Source: a virus
Length of the DNA stretch: 39,117 bases
Reading direction: 5' to 3' (one strand)
Virus record (IMG/VR): IMGVR_UViG_3300031566_000157
Span: 1-39,117 of that record
Shown: positions 23,882 to 32,273 of the stretch, piece after piece
Numbering within the stretch: position 1 is the first letter of the stretch
Layout of the letters: each line of letters opens with the position of its first letter
Made by a program: the position numbers and the translations under genes
Notes under the pieces: model-generated
What the model was told of the DNA's origin: nothing
What the model saw: the letters and a program-made list of their open reading frames with translations, nothing else
The model's database searches: none

Positions 23882-24592
23882 CTAATCCTCCTTTATTTTT
23901 AAGACATCGCAAAATCCATATTTCCGTCTGGTTATAATCTCATTGGGGATCTTGGTTTTAGCTATTTCAACCATCAGCTTTTTTCTACATTCATTATCAA
24001 CTTTTTCGCTAATTGGAATCTGAGAGAATAATAGAAGTAACCTATTATCAAGATAGGGAAGATATATTTTTATCTGATTAGAATTTTTGTCAAGGGGAAT
24101 TAAATTTTTATTTTGTAATTCTCTAAGATTAGCATAATAAGTATCTTCGCAAGGTTTATCTTGGTGACAATAGTATCCACACATAAACTCATCTATCCCA
24201 TCACAAGCTATTATTTTATCTGTATATCCTCTCAAAAACTTATAGAATAATCTAACTGCATTATCCCCTTCAAATTCTTCAAAAGATTCTTTAGCGTCTT
24301 TTATTTCAATACAAGAAGGAATATAAACCCTATGAATAACATTATCAAACTTATCTGTAACCAGTTTTGAATATCTAACATCGGGATGTAATTCTGAAAT
24401 ACCCATTGTAAAAGTTTCCACTTGTTTATGTATTTTAAGCATGAAATAAAGCATCAGACTTGAATCCAATCCTCCCGAAAAAGATAAACAATTACAATCA
24501 ATCTCAGATAATATTTGCAAGATTGTATTCTCAATATCTTTGAGTTTTATTGGTTGCCCTATTTCTTTCCAGTTTTCAGGATATATAATCAT
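23882..24592 (-). CDS. Asparagine-synthetase-like ATP-pyrophosphatase
   Basis: The ATG at 24590-24592 is preferred over the GTG nine bases upstream because AAGGAG sits eight bases before it, giving 236 residues. It is the synthetase half of asparagine synthetase B without the glutaminase half. The PP-loop SGGLDSS (residues 39-45) binds ATP, DGIDE (131-135) corresponds to the GDGxDE motif, and YLPYLDNR (177-184) and RRKYGF near the C-terminus match the synthetase core. Such enzymes activate a carboxylate as an adenylate and pass it to an amine donor. Lacking a glutaminase, it would use ammonia or another amine. It sits between the nucleotidyltransferase and the large fusion gene, with the fusion gene's ribosome binding site in its last codons. 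The substrate is unknown. Confidence 0.8.
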   Translation of the reverse strand: MIIYPENWKEIGQPIKLKDIENTILQILSEIDCNCLSFSGGLDSSLMLYFMLKIHKQVETFTMGISELHPDVRYSKLVTDKFDNVIHRVYIPSCIEIKDAKESFEEFEGDNAVRLFYKFLRGYTDKIIACDGIDEFMCGYYCHQDKPCEDTYYANLRELQNKNLIPLDKNSNQIKIYLPYLDNRLLLLFSQIPISEKVDNECRKKLMVEIAKTKIPNEIITRRKYGFCDVLKIKED

Positions 24593-24594
24593 AA

Positions 24595-25491
24595 TTACCA
24601 CTCCTTGGCCTTTTCCTTAAGGGTCATTCCCGATTTCATTTCTTTAGGTTTTATCTTGTTCCCTTCGGCTTCCTCGTCTGACCAAACAACTTCTTGGGTA
24701 CGTTCCAACCCTTTTATCACATGGAATATTCCCTCTTTAATCTCCTTGCCACCTAAATAAGCCTTTCCATTTTTGATTAACAGATGCTCCTGTTCAAACA
24801 TATTGCCAATATGGTCATAGACTAAGCAGTGATGGATTTTCTCTTCTCCTTTATTGTCAATCTCTATATGATGAAGAAGATACTCATAATCTTCTAAAGT
24901 ACGCTCTGGTCTTAAGTCTTTTTCTATTTTTTCCGATTTACTATAATCTTCTTTAACTTCAACCCTGTTAATCTTATTTTTCGATCTTAAAACCAAATCA
25001 AAAAGCGGAATGTAAGTTGAATGAGCCCCGGTTTCATTATAAACAAAATGGCATTTCTTCTCGATCTGCTTCTGCATTAATCGGGATAGCTTTAATTCCA
25101 ACCCTTCATCCCGTTTTCTTTCATCTTCTCTTACAATTAAATCCAGGTCATCTGCATCTTTCGGGGATTTGACGAAACCGCCACCAATGGACACATAATC
25201 GGGAACTTTTACTATATCACCTAAAGAGGATGTATTTAGCCCATATATATTTTTTCTGAATAATGCCCTATCGATGCTTTGAACACCATGAGTACGTTTC
25301 CTCTTATTCATCTCCTTAAGCAGCAATCTATATTGATCGAGAAAGTTATTCCTCTCTAATTTATCTACTTTCTGTCTATTATTATCTTCAAACCATTTAT
25401 TGAAAAGTTGAATAAATCTCAAGCGCAGGCTGTGTAATTCTAGACCTGACAATTTACTTAATTTTTCTGAAGTCATTTCCTCTATCTTCAA
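24595..25491 (-). CDS. Pol-beta-type nucleotidyltransferase
   Basis: The 298-residue protein starts at TTG (25489-25491) with AGGTGATT upstream. The central domain has the pol-beta nucleotidyltransferase pattern: SIGGGFVKSPKDADDLDLIV (about residues 101-120), where the Gly-rich strand precedes an acidic DxD that binds metal. A later strand, PLFDLVLR (about 161-168), may carry the third acid. The N-terminal 90 residues are helical and basic; the C-terminal third (HIEIDNKGEEKIHHCLVYDH) is unknown. Its acceptor could be nucleic acid, protein or a small molecule. It belongs to the enzyme block with the synthetase and the fusion gene. Confidence 0.6.
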   Translation of the reverse strand: MKIEEMTSEKLSKLSGLELHSLRLRFIQLFNKWFEDNNRQKVDKLERNNFLDQYRLLLKEMNKRKRTHGVQSIDRALFRKNIYGLNTSSLGDIVKVPDYVSIGGGFVKSPKDADDLDLIVREDERKRDEGLELKLSRLMQKQIEKKCHFVYNETGAHSTYIPLFDLVLRSKNKINRVEVKEDYSKSEKIEKDLRPERTLEDYEYLLHHIEIDNKGEEKIHHCLVYDHIGNMFEQEHLLIKNGKAYLGGKEIKEGIFHVIKGLERTQEVVWSDEEAEGNKIKPKEMKSGMTLKEKAKEW

Positions 25492-25521
25492 TTTTAATCA
25501 CCTACTTGTTTAACGATTAAT

Positions 25522-25537
25522 ATACCAAATCTGGTAT
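25522..25537. other. Small inverted repeat upstream of nucleotidyltransferase
   Basis: ATACCA (25522-25527) and TGGTAT (25532-25537) form six-base arms around a four-base centre in an 87-base AT-rich gap between genes. It could be an operator or a small hairpin. No convincing promoter is seen in this gap, so the meaning is open. Confidence 0.25.
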
Positions 25538-25578
25538 TTTTAGTTAATTTTTAATCTTAATATATTTTAATTTACTTT

Positions 25579-25809
25579 TTAATAAATCCTACCCTTTACG
25601 AATTTAGGCCTATCAGTTATTTTTACTATCATGCCACCTAGTTTTTTAACTGTTTCTTTAGCAACTGCCAAATCCGAGAAGGGAGAATAGTCCGTAAGAG
25701 TGTCCCTAGAAAATACTGATAACATATCTTTTAAAAATTTATCTTTACATTCCCATTTATCGTCTTTTATGGTGGCCTGAACTCCTTCTATCTCAATAGT
25801 CACAGCCAT
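25579..25809 (-). CDS. Small unknown protein
   Basis: The 76-residue protein starts at an ATG that overlaps the stop of the MuF-zincin gene by one base, with GGGGGAAG upstream. It has two short beta strands at the start (VTIEIEGVQATIKDDKWECK), a helix and a basic C-terminus (PKFVKGRIY). No family is recognised. Its place directly after the head morphogenesis gene suggests a head-related role. Confidence 0.5.
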   Translation of the reverse strand: MAVTIEIEGVQATIKDDKWECKDKFLKDMLSVFSRDTLTDYSPFSDLAVAKETVKKLGGMIVKITDRPKFVKGRIY

Positions 25810-27497
25810 TAATACTTCCCCCTCACCAGGTTATAAATGAAATCAAAATATCCCGGGTCCTTAGTAGCCAATCTATAAGGATTTTTATAGAACTCTCCCA
25901 GCCCCATACTTAATATCTCACTCGCCTTTCCTTCGTAATCTTTTCCCATATAAACGTCGATAAACTTATCTTTTCTGGTAAGCTCGTCTGCTCCGTATCC
26001 GTCCAATAGACGAATCAAACCTTCTCCTTTAGTTCGTTTCTTATAGAAGGCCATTATCGATTCATGCACTTTTGGGTTCATATCTTCCAGCCAGTGTCCC
26101 AGTTCATGGACAACCACTTCGGTATTTTCATAAAGTATCGAAGGTTTACCGATATAAATTGAACCTCTTGAATAAAATGATCTGGCTGCGGTTTTCCCAA
26201 CCCGGGGGAACATAACTCCCGTAGATTCCTTATCGATAAGCTTACTAAATTCCTTTATTGCATTTTTGAAAAATGGTTTCTCTCTTTCTTTTATTAATTC
26301 AGCCCATTCTGGATATAGGTTAAAACCTTCTTCAGATACCTGCAACATCTTCCTCATCTTTATATTATCTCTTATCCTGATAAAATCTATCTTAGCTTCA
26401 TTCTTCAGATACAGGTCTTTATATTTTTCTGCCGAATCAGTGAGCCCAAGTCTTTTAAATTCGAGTGATCTCTTTTGGTATCTGTAGGACTGACGTTCAA
26501 GTCCAGCAAGTTCTTCAATTGAATCTTTATGGATCTTCTCGATTCCTGACCTTACCATCCCAGGAGTTTTTGGTTTCCCTGGAACTTTAGGCTTCTTAGG
26601 AACCCCTGGTTTTTTCTTCCTGGGAACTACTACAATCCAATGACACCGGCAATTAGGATGTTTTGGAAGGACTCCTCTAGCTTCGGCTCGCGTGAATCTT
26701 TGCCCCGCCAAATCCAGACATTCGGAACAGGCATCTCCGGCCGAAGATATCTCCACCTCTTCATACCGAGTCCCCTCTAATGAATCTAAATAGCCCTCAT
26801 TCACACTTCTCGATACCTCTGTTCTAGCTATTAATTCACTCCGGTCTCTCAAAAGTCTATCATAACGTTTAGTATACTTTTGTAGATATAACTCTTTAGG
26901 GAGCTTCTGTGCCTCTAAGACTTTTCTATATTTCAGTAAGGCTGCACTCTGTCTCCCATTTAGCCCCACATCTTTTAAATGTTCTATATCCCTTGCTACC
27001 TGAGTAAGCGTCTTCCCTTCCTTCAATCCATGGGACACTATTTCCCGGATTCCTTTTTTCGTCTCCTTTTCTACCAGCGTGATTAATTCATAAGAGTATT
27101 TCTCGGCCCACTTAACCGATAGGGGATTTATTACATCAAAAGAGGCCTCGATCCTGGCATGCGCTCGGGATAAGTTACCAGATCTCTCCATTATATTAAG
27201 ATAGGCTGGCTTGATTATACTCTTGCCTTCTTCTTCTATCGTCTCCCAATCTACATAATCTATTATTATTTGGGACTTGGATTTCTTTTCAAATTTTAGA
27301 ATCCTATTTTTAATATCTCTGATAATCTGTTTCCGAGATAGTTGCATCCAATCCCGGATCTTAGGATATAGATAGGCCTCACACTCATCCATCAATTTAA
27401 GTATTTGCTTCCTCATCCTTTCTTTGCGGCCTACCTTCTCAAAAAATATACCTACAAGTTTATCCAATTCCTCTACGGTATCACTGGTTAATGGCAT
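25809..27497 (-). CDS. MuF-like head morphogenesis protein fused to zinc metalloprotease
   Basis: The 562-residue protein has two parts. The first (about 1-295) resembles the SPP1 gp7/Mu F minor head proteins: a helical N-terminus, RTEVSRSVNEGYLDSL, and the metal-binding-type motif CSEC (257-260) with HPNCRC (280-285). After a Pro/Lys-rich hinge (KPGVPKKPKVPGKPKTPG) and a helical linker comes a zincin-like domain: HELGH (464-468), with Glu527 in ASEILSMG as a plausible third zinc ligand. Such C-terminal enzyme domains on MuF proteins are often effectors carried in the virion. It sits directly after the portal region. The peptidase substrate cannot be told. Confidence 0.75.
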   Translation of the reverse strand: MPLTSDTVEELDKLVGIFFEKVGRKERMRKQILKLMDECEAYLYPKIRDWMQLSRKQIIRDIKNRILKFEKKSKSQIIIDYVDWETIEEEGKSIIKPAYLNIMERSGNLSRAHARIEASFDVINPLSVKWAEKYSYELITLVEKETKKGIREIVSHGLKEGKTLTQVARDIEHLKDVGLNGRQSAALLKYRKVLEAQKLPKELYLQKYTKRYDRLLRDRSELIARTEVSRSVNEGYLDSLEGTRYEEVEISSAGDACSECLDLAGQRFTRAEARGVLPKHPNCRCHWIVVVPRKKKPGVPKKPKVPGKPKTPGMVRSGIEKIHKDSIEELAGLERQSYRYQKRSLEFKRLGLTDSAEKYKDLYLKNEAKIDFIRIRDNIKMRKMLQVSEEGFNLYPEWAELIKEREKPFFKNAIKEFSKLIDKESTGVMFPRVGKTAARSFYSRGSIYIGKPSILYENTEVVVHELGHWLEDMNPKVHESIMAFYKKRTKGEGLIRLLDGYGADELTRKDKFIDVYMGKDYEGKASEILSMGLGEFYKNPYRLATKDPGYFDFIYNLVRGKY

Positions 27498-27528
27498 AAT
27501 TATTTAGTTCCTCTTTCTTCATAGCCAT

Positions 27529-27708
27529 TTACTCTTTCCTCCGCGGAGTCCGTCCATCTGCTATTCCCAGTTCTATTCTAATGGCTATATTGACTCCCGG
27601 CATATCTTCTTTAATCTTCTTATCTAACATCTGAACTATCTCTGCCAGGGTCTCTTTCACATAACCTTCTAATTCCATCTTTTTAATAAATTTCTCTACA
27701 TCCACCAT
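27529..27708 (-). CDS. Small unknown protein between portal and MuF genes
   Basis: The ATG at 27706-27708 is chosen because AGGGGA lies nine bases upstream and it begins just after the portal stop; a longer frame starts inside the portal gene. The 59-residue peptide is helical (VDVEKFIKKMELEGYVKETL) with a beta segment (NIAIRIELGIADG) and a basic tail. No family is recognised. Confidence 0.5.
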   Translation of the reverse strand: MVDVEKFIKKMELEGYVKETLAEIVQMLDKKIKEDMPGVNIAIRIELGIADGRTPRRKE

Positions 27709-27721
27709 GCTCTCTAGTCCC

Positions 27722-29209
27722 CTAACTTTCCCCTTCATCTTTCCCCACTTCTTTAAGAAAGTCACCTTCGGCTAGTTTGCTAATTCCCTCTTGAAGATCT
27801 TCCATTGCCTTGATAAATTTGTCTTCTCTCTTTTCCAGCTCTTCTTCTCCTACCTCTACCAAACTAGAACCAATATAAAATTTGTTTCCCCCCCGATAGG
27901 GTTTGCCTATATCCAGTAAATTTATTACTTGATTGGGAGTCATTGCCGCTGATTGAATCAAAGATACATACCTTTTGGCTTCGGCATCTACATCTCTGAT
28001 ATCTAGATCGTTAAGCTTGAATTTATAGCATTCACAATTTAATCCCTGCTCTATAATCTTATGATTTACTATATCCTCGATATCTTCCTGTAATGGTTCG
28101 ACGACTCCATTCTTATATATCTCGGTAGATTCTTTAATATTGGTTCCGCCTAATCTGCCCACAATATTAAGTCCTATACGGTAGCCTGGCATAGAATAGG
28201 CCATTAACACATCATCTATCAACCGCTGAGTATAGACCCTAAAACTGCCTTCCTGTATATCCACTGAAAGCTTTTCAGAATCCATGGAATCGCCTTCATT
28301 GACCTTGAAGACCATGGTCTTGTGGGCATTCTTAGAACCTTTAATCTCGGTATCCAGGAATTTTTCAATCTTCTTGGGTGAGTCATCGGACCAGTTGCCT
28401 TTTAAGACGATCATCCAGGCCGGGACCCCGTAGTTTTCAAAGAAGGCCAGATTGTAATCCCGAATTTCAATCAGGGCAATGACTGAACCGATGGCAGACA
28501 GGATATTAGGGGCACCATAATAATCAGAACGGGGATAATAATTTTTATAATAGATAAGTTCATTAGCCCTAGTCTTCAGGTCATAGGTTCCTTTCTTCCC
28601 ATCCTTAGCGGAAATATTATCTTTTGCTCCAAAGGCCTTGAACCAGACTTCTTTAAGTCCCCGTTGCTGAAAGAATTTCTCCTTTTTCTTGTGTATCTTA
28701 AAGGTATGAGCCGGAGTATGATAAATCTCTGCAATCTCACCTTTAGCATCCCTTACCACTTCCAAACCCCACCAACCTATTATTCCCCAATCAATCAACA
28801 GTTCATTTAGGATAGTCCTCAAAGAATCATCAGGATTGGGTTTTTCCAAGAACCCTTGGATCTTTTTACTCTCGGCCTCATTCTCCTTTTTGCCTTCCTT
28901 CAGGACCAGCTTCCAACCTAATCCGGCTACATCCTTGGCTATTTGCTTTACGCAAGCAGAAAATACCGAATTAGATTCATTTAGAATTAAAAAATTAGTG
29001 GGATTGTAGGGATAGGAAACCAAGCCCCTGATCCCGTAGACTTCTTTTTGGACCTGTTTGGAGGATTTTTCAAAAGCAGATTTTCGGCCTTCAGCCTTAA
29101 ATTTATTTAATATCGAAGTGGAGGCACTTTTGCTGGTCTCCACATAAACATACGATTGTTCTTTCTTACCTTTATCTTTAATATCTTTTTTATTATCCGG
29201 TGTAGACAT
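27722..29209 (-). CDS. Portal protein
   Basis: The 495-residue protein follows the large terminase (17-base overlap) and has the features of HK97-type portals: a Lys/Ser-rich N-terminus, SVFSACVKQIAKDVAGLGWK, YYKNYYPRSDYYGAPNILSAIGSVIAL, the stem segment NYGVPAWMIVLKGNW, and a C-terminal region with GRLGGTNIKESTEIYKNGVV and MTPNQVINLLDIGKPYRGGN. It forms the ring through which DNA enters and leaves the head. The ribosome binding site is AGGGGGAGACAAG. Confidence 0.88.
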   Translation of the reverse strand: MSTPDNKKDIKDKGKKEQSYVYVETSKSASTSILNKFKAEGRKSAFEKSSKQVQKEVYGIRGLVSYPYNPTNFLILNESNSVFSACVKQIAKDVAGLGWKLVLKEGKKENEAESKKIQGFLEKPNPDDSLRTILNELLIDWGIIGWWGLEVVRDAKGEIAEIYHTPAHTFKIHKKKEKFFQQRGLKEVWFKAFGAKDNISAKDGKKGTYDLKTRANELIYYKNYYPRSDYYGAPNILSAIGSVIALIEIRDYNLAFFENYGVPAWMIVLKGNWSDDSPKKIEKFLDTEIKGSKNAHKTMVFKVNEGDSMDSEKLSVDIQEGSFRVYTQRLIDDVLMAYSMPGYRIGLNIVGRLGGTNIKESTEIYKNGVVEPLQEDIEDIVNHKIIEQGLNCECYKFKLNDLDIRDVDAEAKRYVSLIQSAAMTPNQVINLLDIGKPYRGGNKFYIGSSLVEVGEEELEKREDKFIKAMEDLQEGISKLAEGDFLKEVGKDEGES

Positions 29210-30437
29210 AACTTTCTTGTCTCCCCCTTTCTTTTAAAAATGTTGCTATGGCATACCTCATGCAATCCATTCCATCGTCTAAATTCTTAACCATATCCTC
29301 TTTTCCCCTAGTGGCCCAGATGTAAGTACCAAATTCTTCTTCGGTTCTGATAGGCCTATTAATCATCTGTAATCTCTGGTCCACCTCCACCAAGGAATCC
29401 TCAAAAAAGAATAGCTGATTATTCTCAAATTTTGTATACACTATCTGCTGCCCAACAAGCCTATCCCTCTTTGCTGGTATAGTCTTGATCTTATTCTCCC
29501 TTAGGGTAGCCATATCTTCCGCATCGTGGTCACAAATGACTATGGGTTCAATCCCATCGATAGCACAATATTTTTTAATTTCGACACTATGGGCCTTTAC
29601 AGTACGATAAGTGTGGTAAATTTGCCTATATAGATACCAAGTATCGTTGGGATTCACATACCACCATTGGCATACGAAGGGATGATCAAAACCAAAGTCA
29701 ATAGTTATAACCCTTCTTCCATCCTTGGGTATCTCGAATCCCTTTATAATATGCTTGGTTGGATCAAAGGGATAAACCAATCCCTCAAAGGATACCCACT
29801 TTCCCTTCTTATATCTTTCTCGGTATATCCCAGTTAAGCTGTTGATCCGTTTATAATAACTTTCTGGCAGATCAGGAAGTATATTTCCCTCTATTTTCTG
29901 GTAGTCATCATCCTTTTTCTGCATATAAAATCTTTTATACAGAAAATGACTCGGTGCCCCCGGATTGGTAGCCAATAGTAATTGATGAAAGGGTACACAG
30001 GGCAACCTTAAACATCTGATTATCTTTTTATCATAGTCCTCTTCGGTAATCTCCACTGCCTCTTCCACTGCAATAAAACCATATTCATGAGAGGCCAATT
30101 TATTTATATCGTAGGTGGAATCCAGCCCGAATCCCTGTATCTCCGCACCATTAATCAATCTCCTGAATAGTTCCGTATCGTTTTTTTGGATCACATTTTC
30201 AGGCGGCAGTATCTTGTCGATAAGCCATTTCCAAAGGGTGGTCTTTAGGTCAACCCTCTTTTTCCTGATAAGGGCAATCCTATTATTACGATACATAAGA
30301 GCCAAAAAGTAGGCCTTCTCCGCAAGTATATGGGTCTTGCCGCTACCCCAGGGTCCATTAAATAACAAGTTAGGGGCTGTATTTTCCATAACCTGCTTTT
30401 GGGCTTCCGATTTAGCCTGAAATACTGTTTTTTTCAT
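29193..30437 (-). CDS. Terminase large subunit
   Basis: The 414-residue protein is the DNA-packaging motor and nuclease. Walker A is GPWGSGKT (28-35), Walker B is FIAVEEA (121-127) and the coupling motif is LLATNPG (154-160). The nuclease half has its conserved acids in TIDFGFDH (Asp247), VICDHDAED (about 305) and DDGMDCMRYA (about 392). It overlaps the small subunit gene upstream by ATGA and the portal gene downstream by 17 bases, so packaging genes are tightly coupled. Confidence 0.92.
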   Translation of the reverse strand: MKKTVFQAKSEAQKQVMENTAPNLLFNGPWGSGKTHILAEKAYFLALMYRNNRIALIRKKRVDLKTTLWKWLIDKILPPENVIQKNDTELFRRLINGAEIQGFGLDSTYDINKLASHEYGFIAVEEAVEITEEDYDKKIIRCLRLPCVPFHQLLLATNPGAPSHFLYKRFYMQKKDDDYQKIEGNILPDLPESYYKRINSLTGIYRERYKKGKWVSFEGLVYPFDPTKHIIKGFEIPKDGRRVITIDFGFDHPFVCQWWYVNPNDTWYLYRQIYHTYRTVKAHSVEIKKYCAIDGIEPIVICDHDAEDMATLRENKIKTIPAKRDRLVGQQIVYTKFENNQLFFFEDSLVEVDQRLQMINRPIRTEEEFGTYIWATRGKEDMVKNLDDGMDCMRYAIATFLKERGRQESYVYTG

Positions 30438-30799
30438 TTTGCTTTAGGATACTTGCCTATATCTACCTCTATTAACTTATGAACAACCACACCACTTAGC
30501 CTATGCTCCTGGACATCCGACCATCTGTCCTTCGCCCTGTTCTTTAGCCAGAATATTTGAGCAGTAACATTGCCTTTTACACCACTTGAATATAAAGCAT
30601 CTTCTACAGTCTGGGTTCGACTATCTATAATTGCATTTACTTTATTATCAAATCTTTTTGATTTTTTTCGCCATTCCCATATAGCATGACGACTTACACT
30701 TGCTGCTCCACAAGCATCAGTTATAGATACTCCACTCTCAAGTGATTTAAGTAATGCTTCCTTTTTTTCTTCTTTAATTTCTCTTGATATTTTTGGCAT
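30434..30799 (-). CDS. Terminase small subunit
   Basis: The 121-residue protein has a helix-turn-helix in its N-terminal half (SGVSITDACGAASVSRHAIWEW), followed by an oligomerisation region and NVTAQIFWLKNRAKDRWSD, a signature common to small terminases of this type. It recognises the packaging site and feeds DNA to the large subunit. The ATG has AAGGATAACG upstream, and its stop overlaps the large subunit start as ATGA. Confidence 0.82.
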   Translation of the reverse strand: MPKISREIKEEKKEALLKSLESGVSITDACGAASVSRHAIWEWRKKSKRFDNKVNAIIDSRTQTVEDALYSSGVKGNVTAQIFWLKNRAKDRWSDVQEHRLSGVVVHKLIEVDIGKYPKAK

Positions 30800-30854
30800 T
30801 TGCTTTTCGTTATCCTTTTGTCCTTTTTTTGTGTTTTTTGTGTTTTTTATTTAA

Positions 30855-32273
30855 TCAATCACTCAACTTTATAGCCTGCTTACCGGTAAATTTCTCATAT
30901 CTTAATAAAGTAACTTCCCCGTATATCGGTTCTATCTCTATCGCTCGACATTTCCTATGCATAATATCGCAAGCGATGATAGTGGATGCTGAACCACAAA
31001 AGGGCTCAGCTACTATCCCATCTCTTGGTGAAAGTATTTTTATATAAGGGACTAGTATCTGGATCGGTTTAGTGCCAAAGATTATATTCTGGCCACCTGA
31101 TTTCCCGGTTTCTGCAGCGTGAGTTATATGATCTGCTACCTTTGCCCATAAGGTGCCCTTCCTTCTATCCCAATATCCTTTACCTTTCTGGCCATATATA
31201 ATAACTTCATATGTATCTAAAAGCTTTTGGCCTCTATCCCGGAGATATTTCTCCATTTCTTCTTCATATCCTTCATTTCTTATTCCTTCTCCAGCTAGTG
31301 GGGCGATATCATATTTGTTAAAAAAATATCCTGGTCTGGAAAATCCCTGACATCGGTTAGGCAGCCACCAGATCACCATATTCTTTATCTTCCAATATTT
31401 CGCTATAGCCTGCCATATCTCTATGGTATTCCTCCAGTTTTCAAAGACCATAACATTGGCTCCCTTTGGATTTTGAAAGTCATTAGCTATGGAGAGCCAT
31501 TCATCATATTCTGGTACTCCACCTCTTCTATCCATATCTAAATAACTTCTATTTTGTTTTGCTCCAAATCCATTTTTTGCTGGTTTACCATTACCTGCTG
31601 TTTGACCTACGGATAAATAAACCTTTTGTCGTTTTAATATAAATCCATTTTTGATTTTTTGTTTATGAACTCTCTTTTTTGAATATGCTAATTTATATGG
31701 CGGGTCTGTGAAGAGATAGTCAAATTTTTCTTCTCCAAATAATCTGTTCCAATTATCTCTATTGGTGCAATCTCCGATGATTATTTTATGCTCCCCTAAC
31801 TGCCATAAGTCACCATCCTTGACTCTTCTAATTCCACCTTTAAGCAGCTTCTCTAATTCTTTATCCACATCGAACTCTTCATCAACATTCAAACCGAAAA
31901 CATCATCTAATTCTTCTCTGCTAAATCCTACATCTACTAGCATTTCTTCATCGTAATTGGCCAGCAAATCATAATCAAAATGCCCTAGATTCTTATTTAA
32001 CCTCAAATTTAGCTCTTGCTCTTTTTCTAACTTAGTGATTTTCACATAACTAACCGGTATTGTTTTATAGCCCATTTCCTTTGCTACTAATAGCCTTTGG
32101 TGTCCACCGATGACTATATTCTTTCTATTCTCTGCAGAATTGACCACTATCGGTTCTACAAAATCAAATCTCTTCAAGCTTTCCTTTAAATCTCTGTATT
32201 CCTTTTCAGTTAAAGCTCGGGGATTATATTCTGAAGGATTAAGTTCTTCTATTGGCACATCTTTTATTTCCAT
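30855..32273 (-). CDS. ParB-like domain fused to beta-class DNA methylase
   Basis: The 472-residue protein has an N-terminal ParB/Srx-type domain (PIEELNPSEYNPRALTEKE, then IVIGGHQRLLVAKEMGY at about 54-69). A DNA methyltransferase follows with DPPY at 190-193 and the AdoMet-binding motif FCGSAS at 425-430. DPPY before the FxG motif is the beta-class order, which gives N6-adenine or N4-cytosine methylation. The C-terminal helix IEIEPIYGEVTLLRYEKFTG is typical. It overlaps the upstream methylase by 10 bases. The ParB-like part may bind or use nucleotides and DNA. A role in protecting phage DNA from host nucleases is likely but not shown. Confidence 0.85.
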   Translation of the reverse strand: MEIKDVPIEELNPSEYNPRALTEKEYRDLKESLKRFDFVEPIVVNSAENRKNIVIGGHQRLLVAKEMGYKTIPVSYVKITKLEKEQELNLRLNKNLGHFDYDLLANYDEEMLVDVGFSREELDDVFGLNVDEEFDVDKELEKLLKGGIRRVKDGDLWQLGEHKIIIGDCTNRDNWNRLFGEEKFDYLFTDPPYKLAYSKKRVHKQKIKNGFILKRQKVYLSVGQTAGNGKPAKNGFGAKQNRSYLDMDRRGGVPEYDEWLSIANDFQNPKGANVMVFENWRNTIEIWQAIAKYWKIKNMVIWWLPNRCQGFSRPGYFFNKYDIAPLAGEGIRNEGYEEEMEKYLRDRGQKLLDTYEVIIYGQKGKGYWDRRKGTLWAKVADHITHAAETGKSGGQNIIFGTKPIQILVPYIKILSPRDGIVAEPFCGSASTIIACDIMHRKCRAIEIEPIYGEVTLLRYEKFTGKQAIKLSD

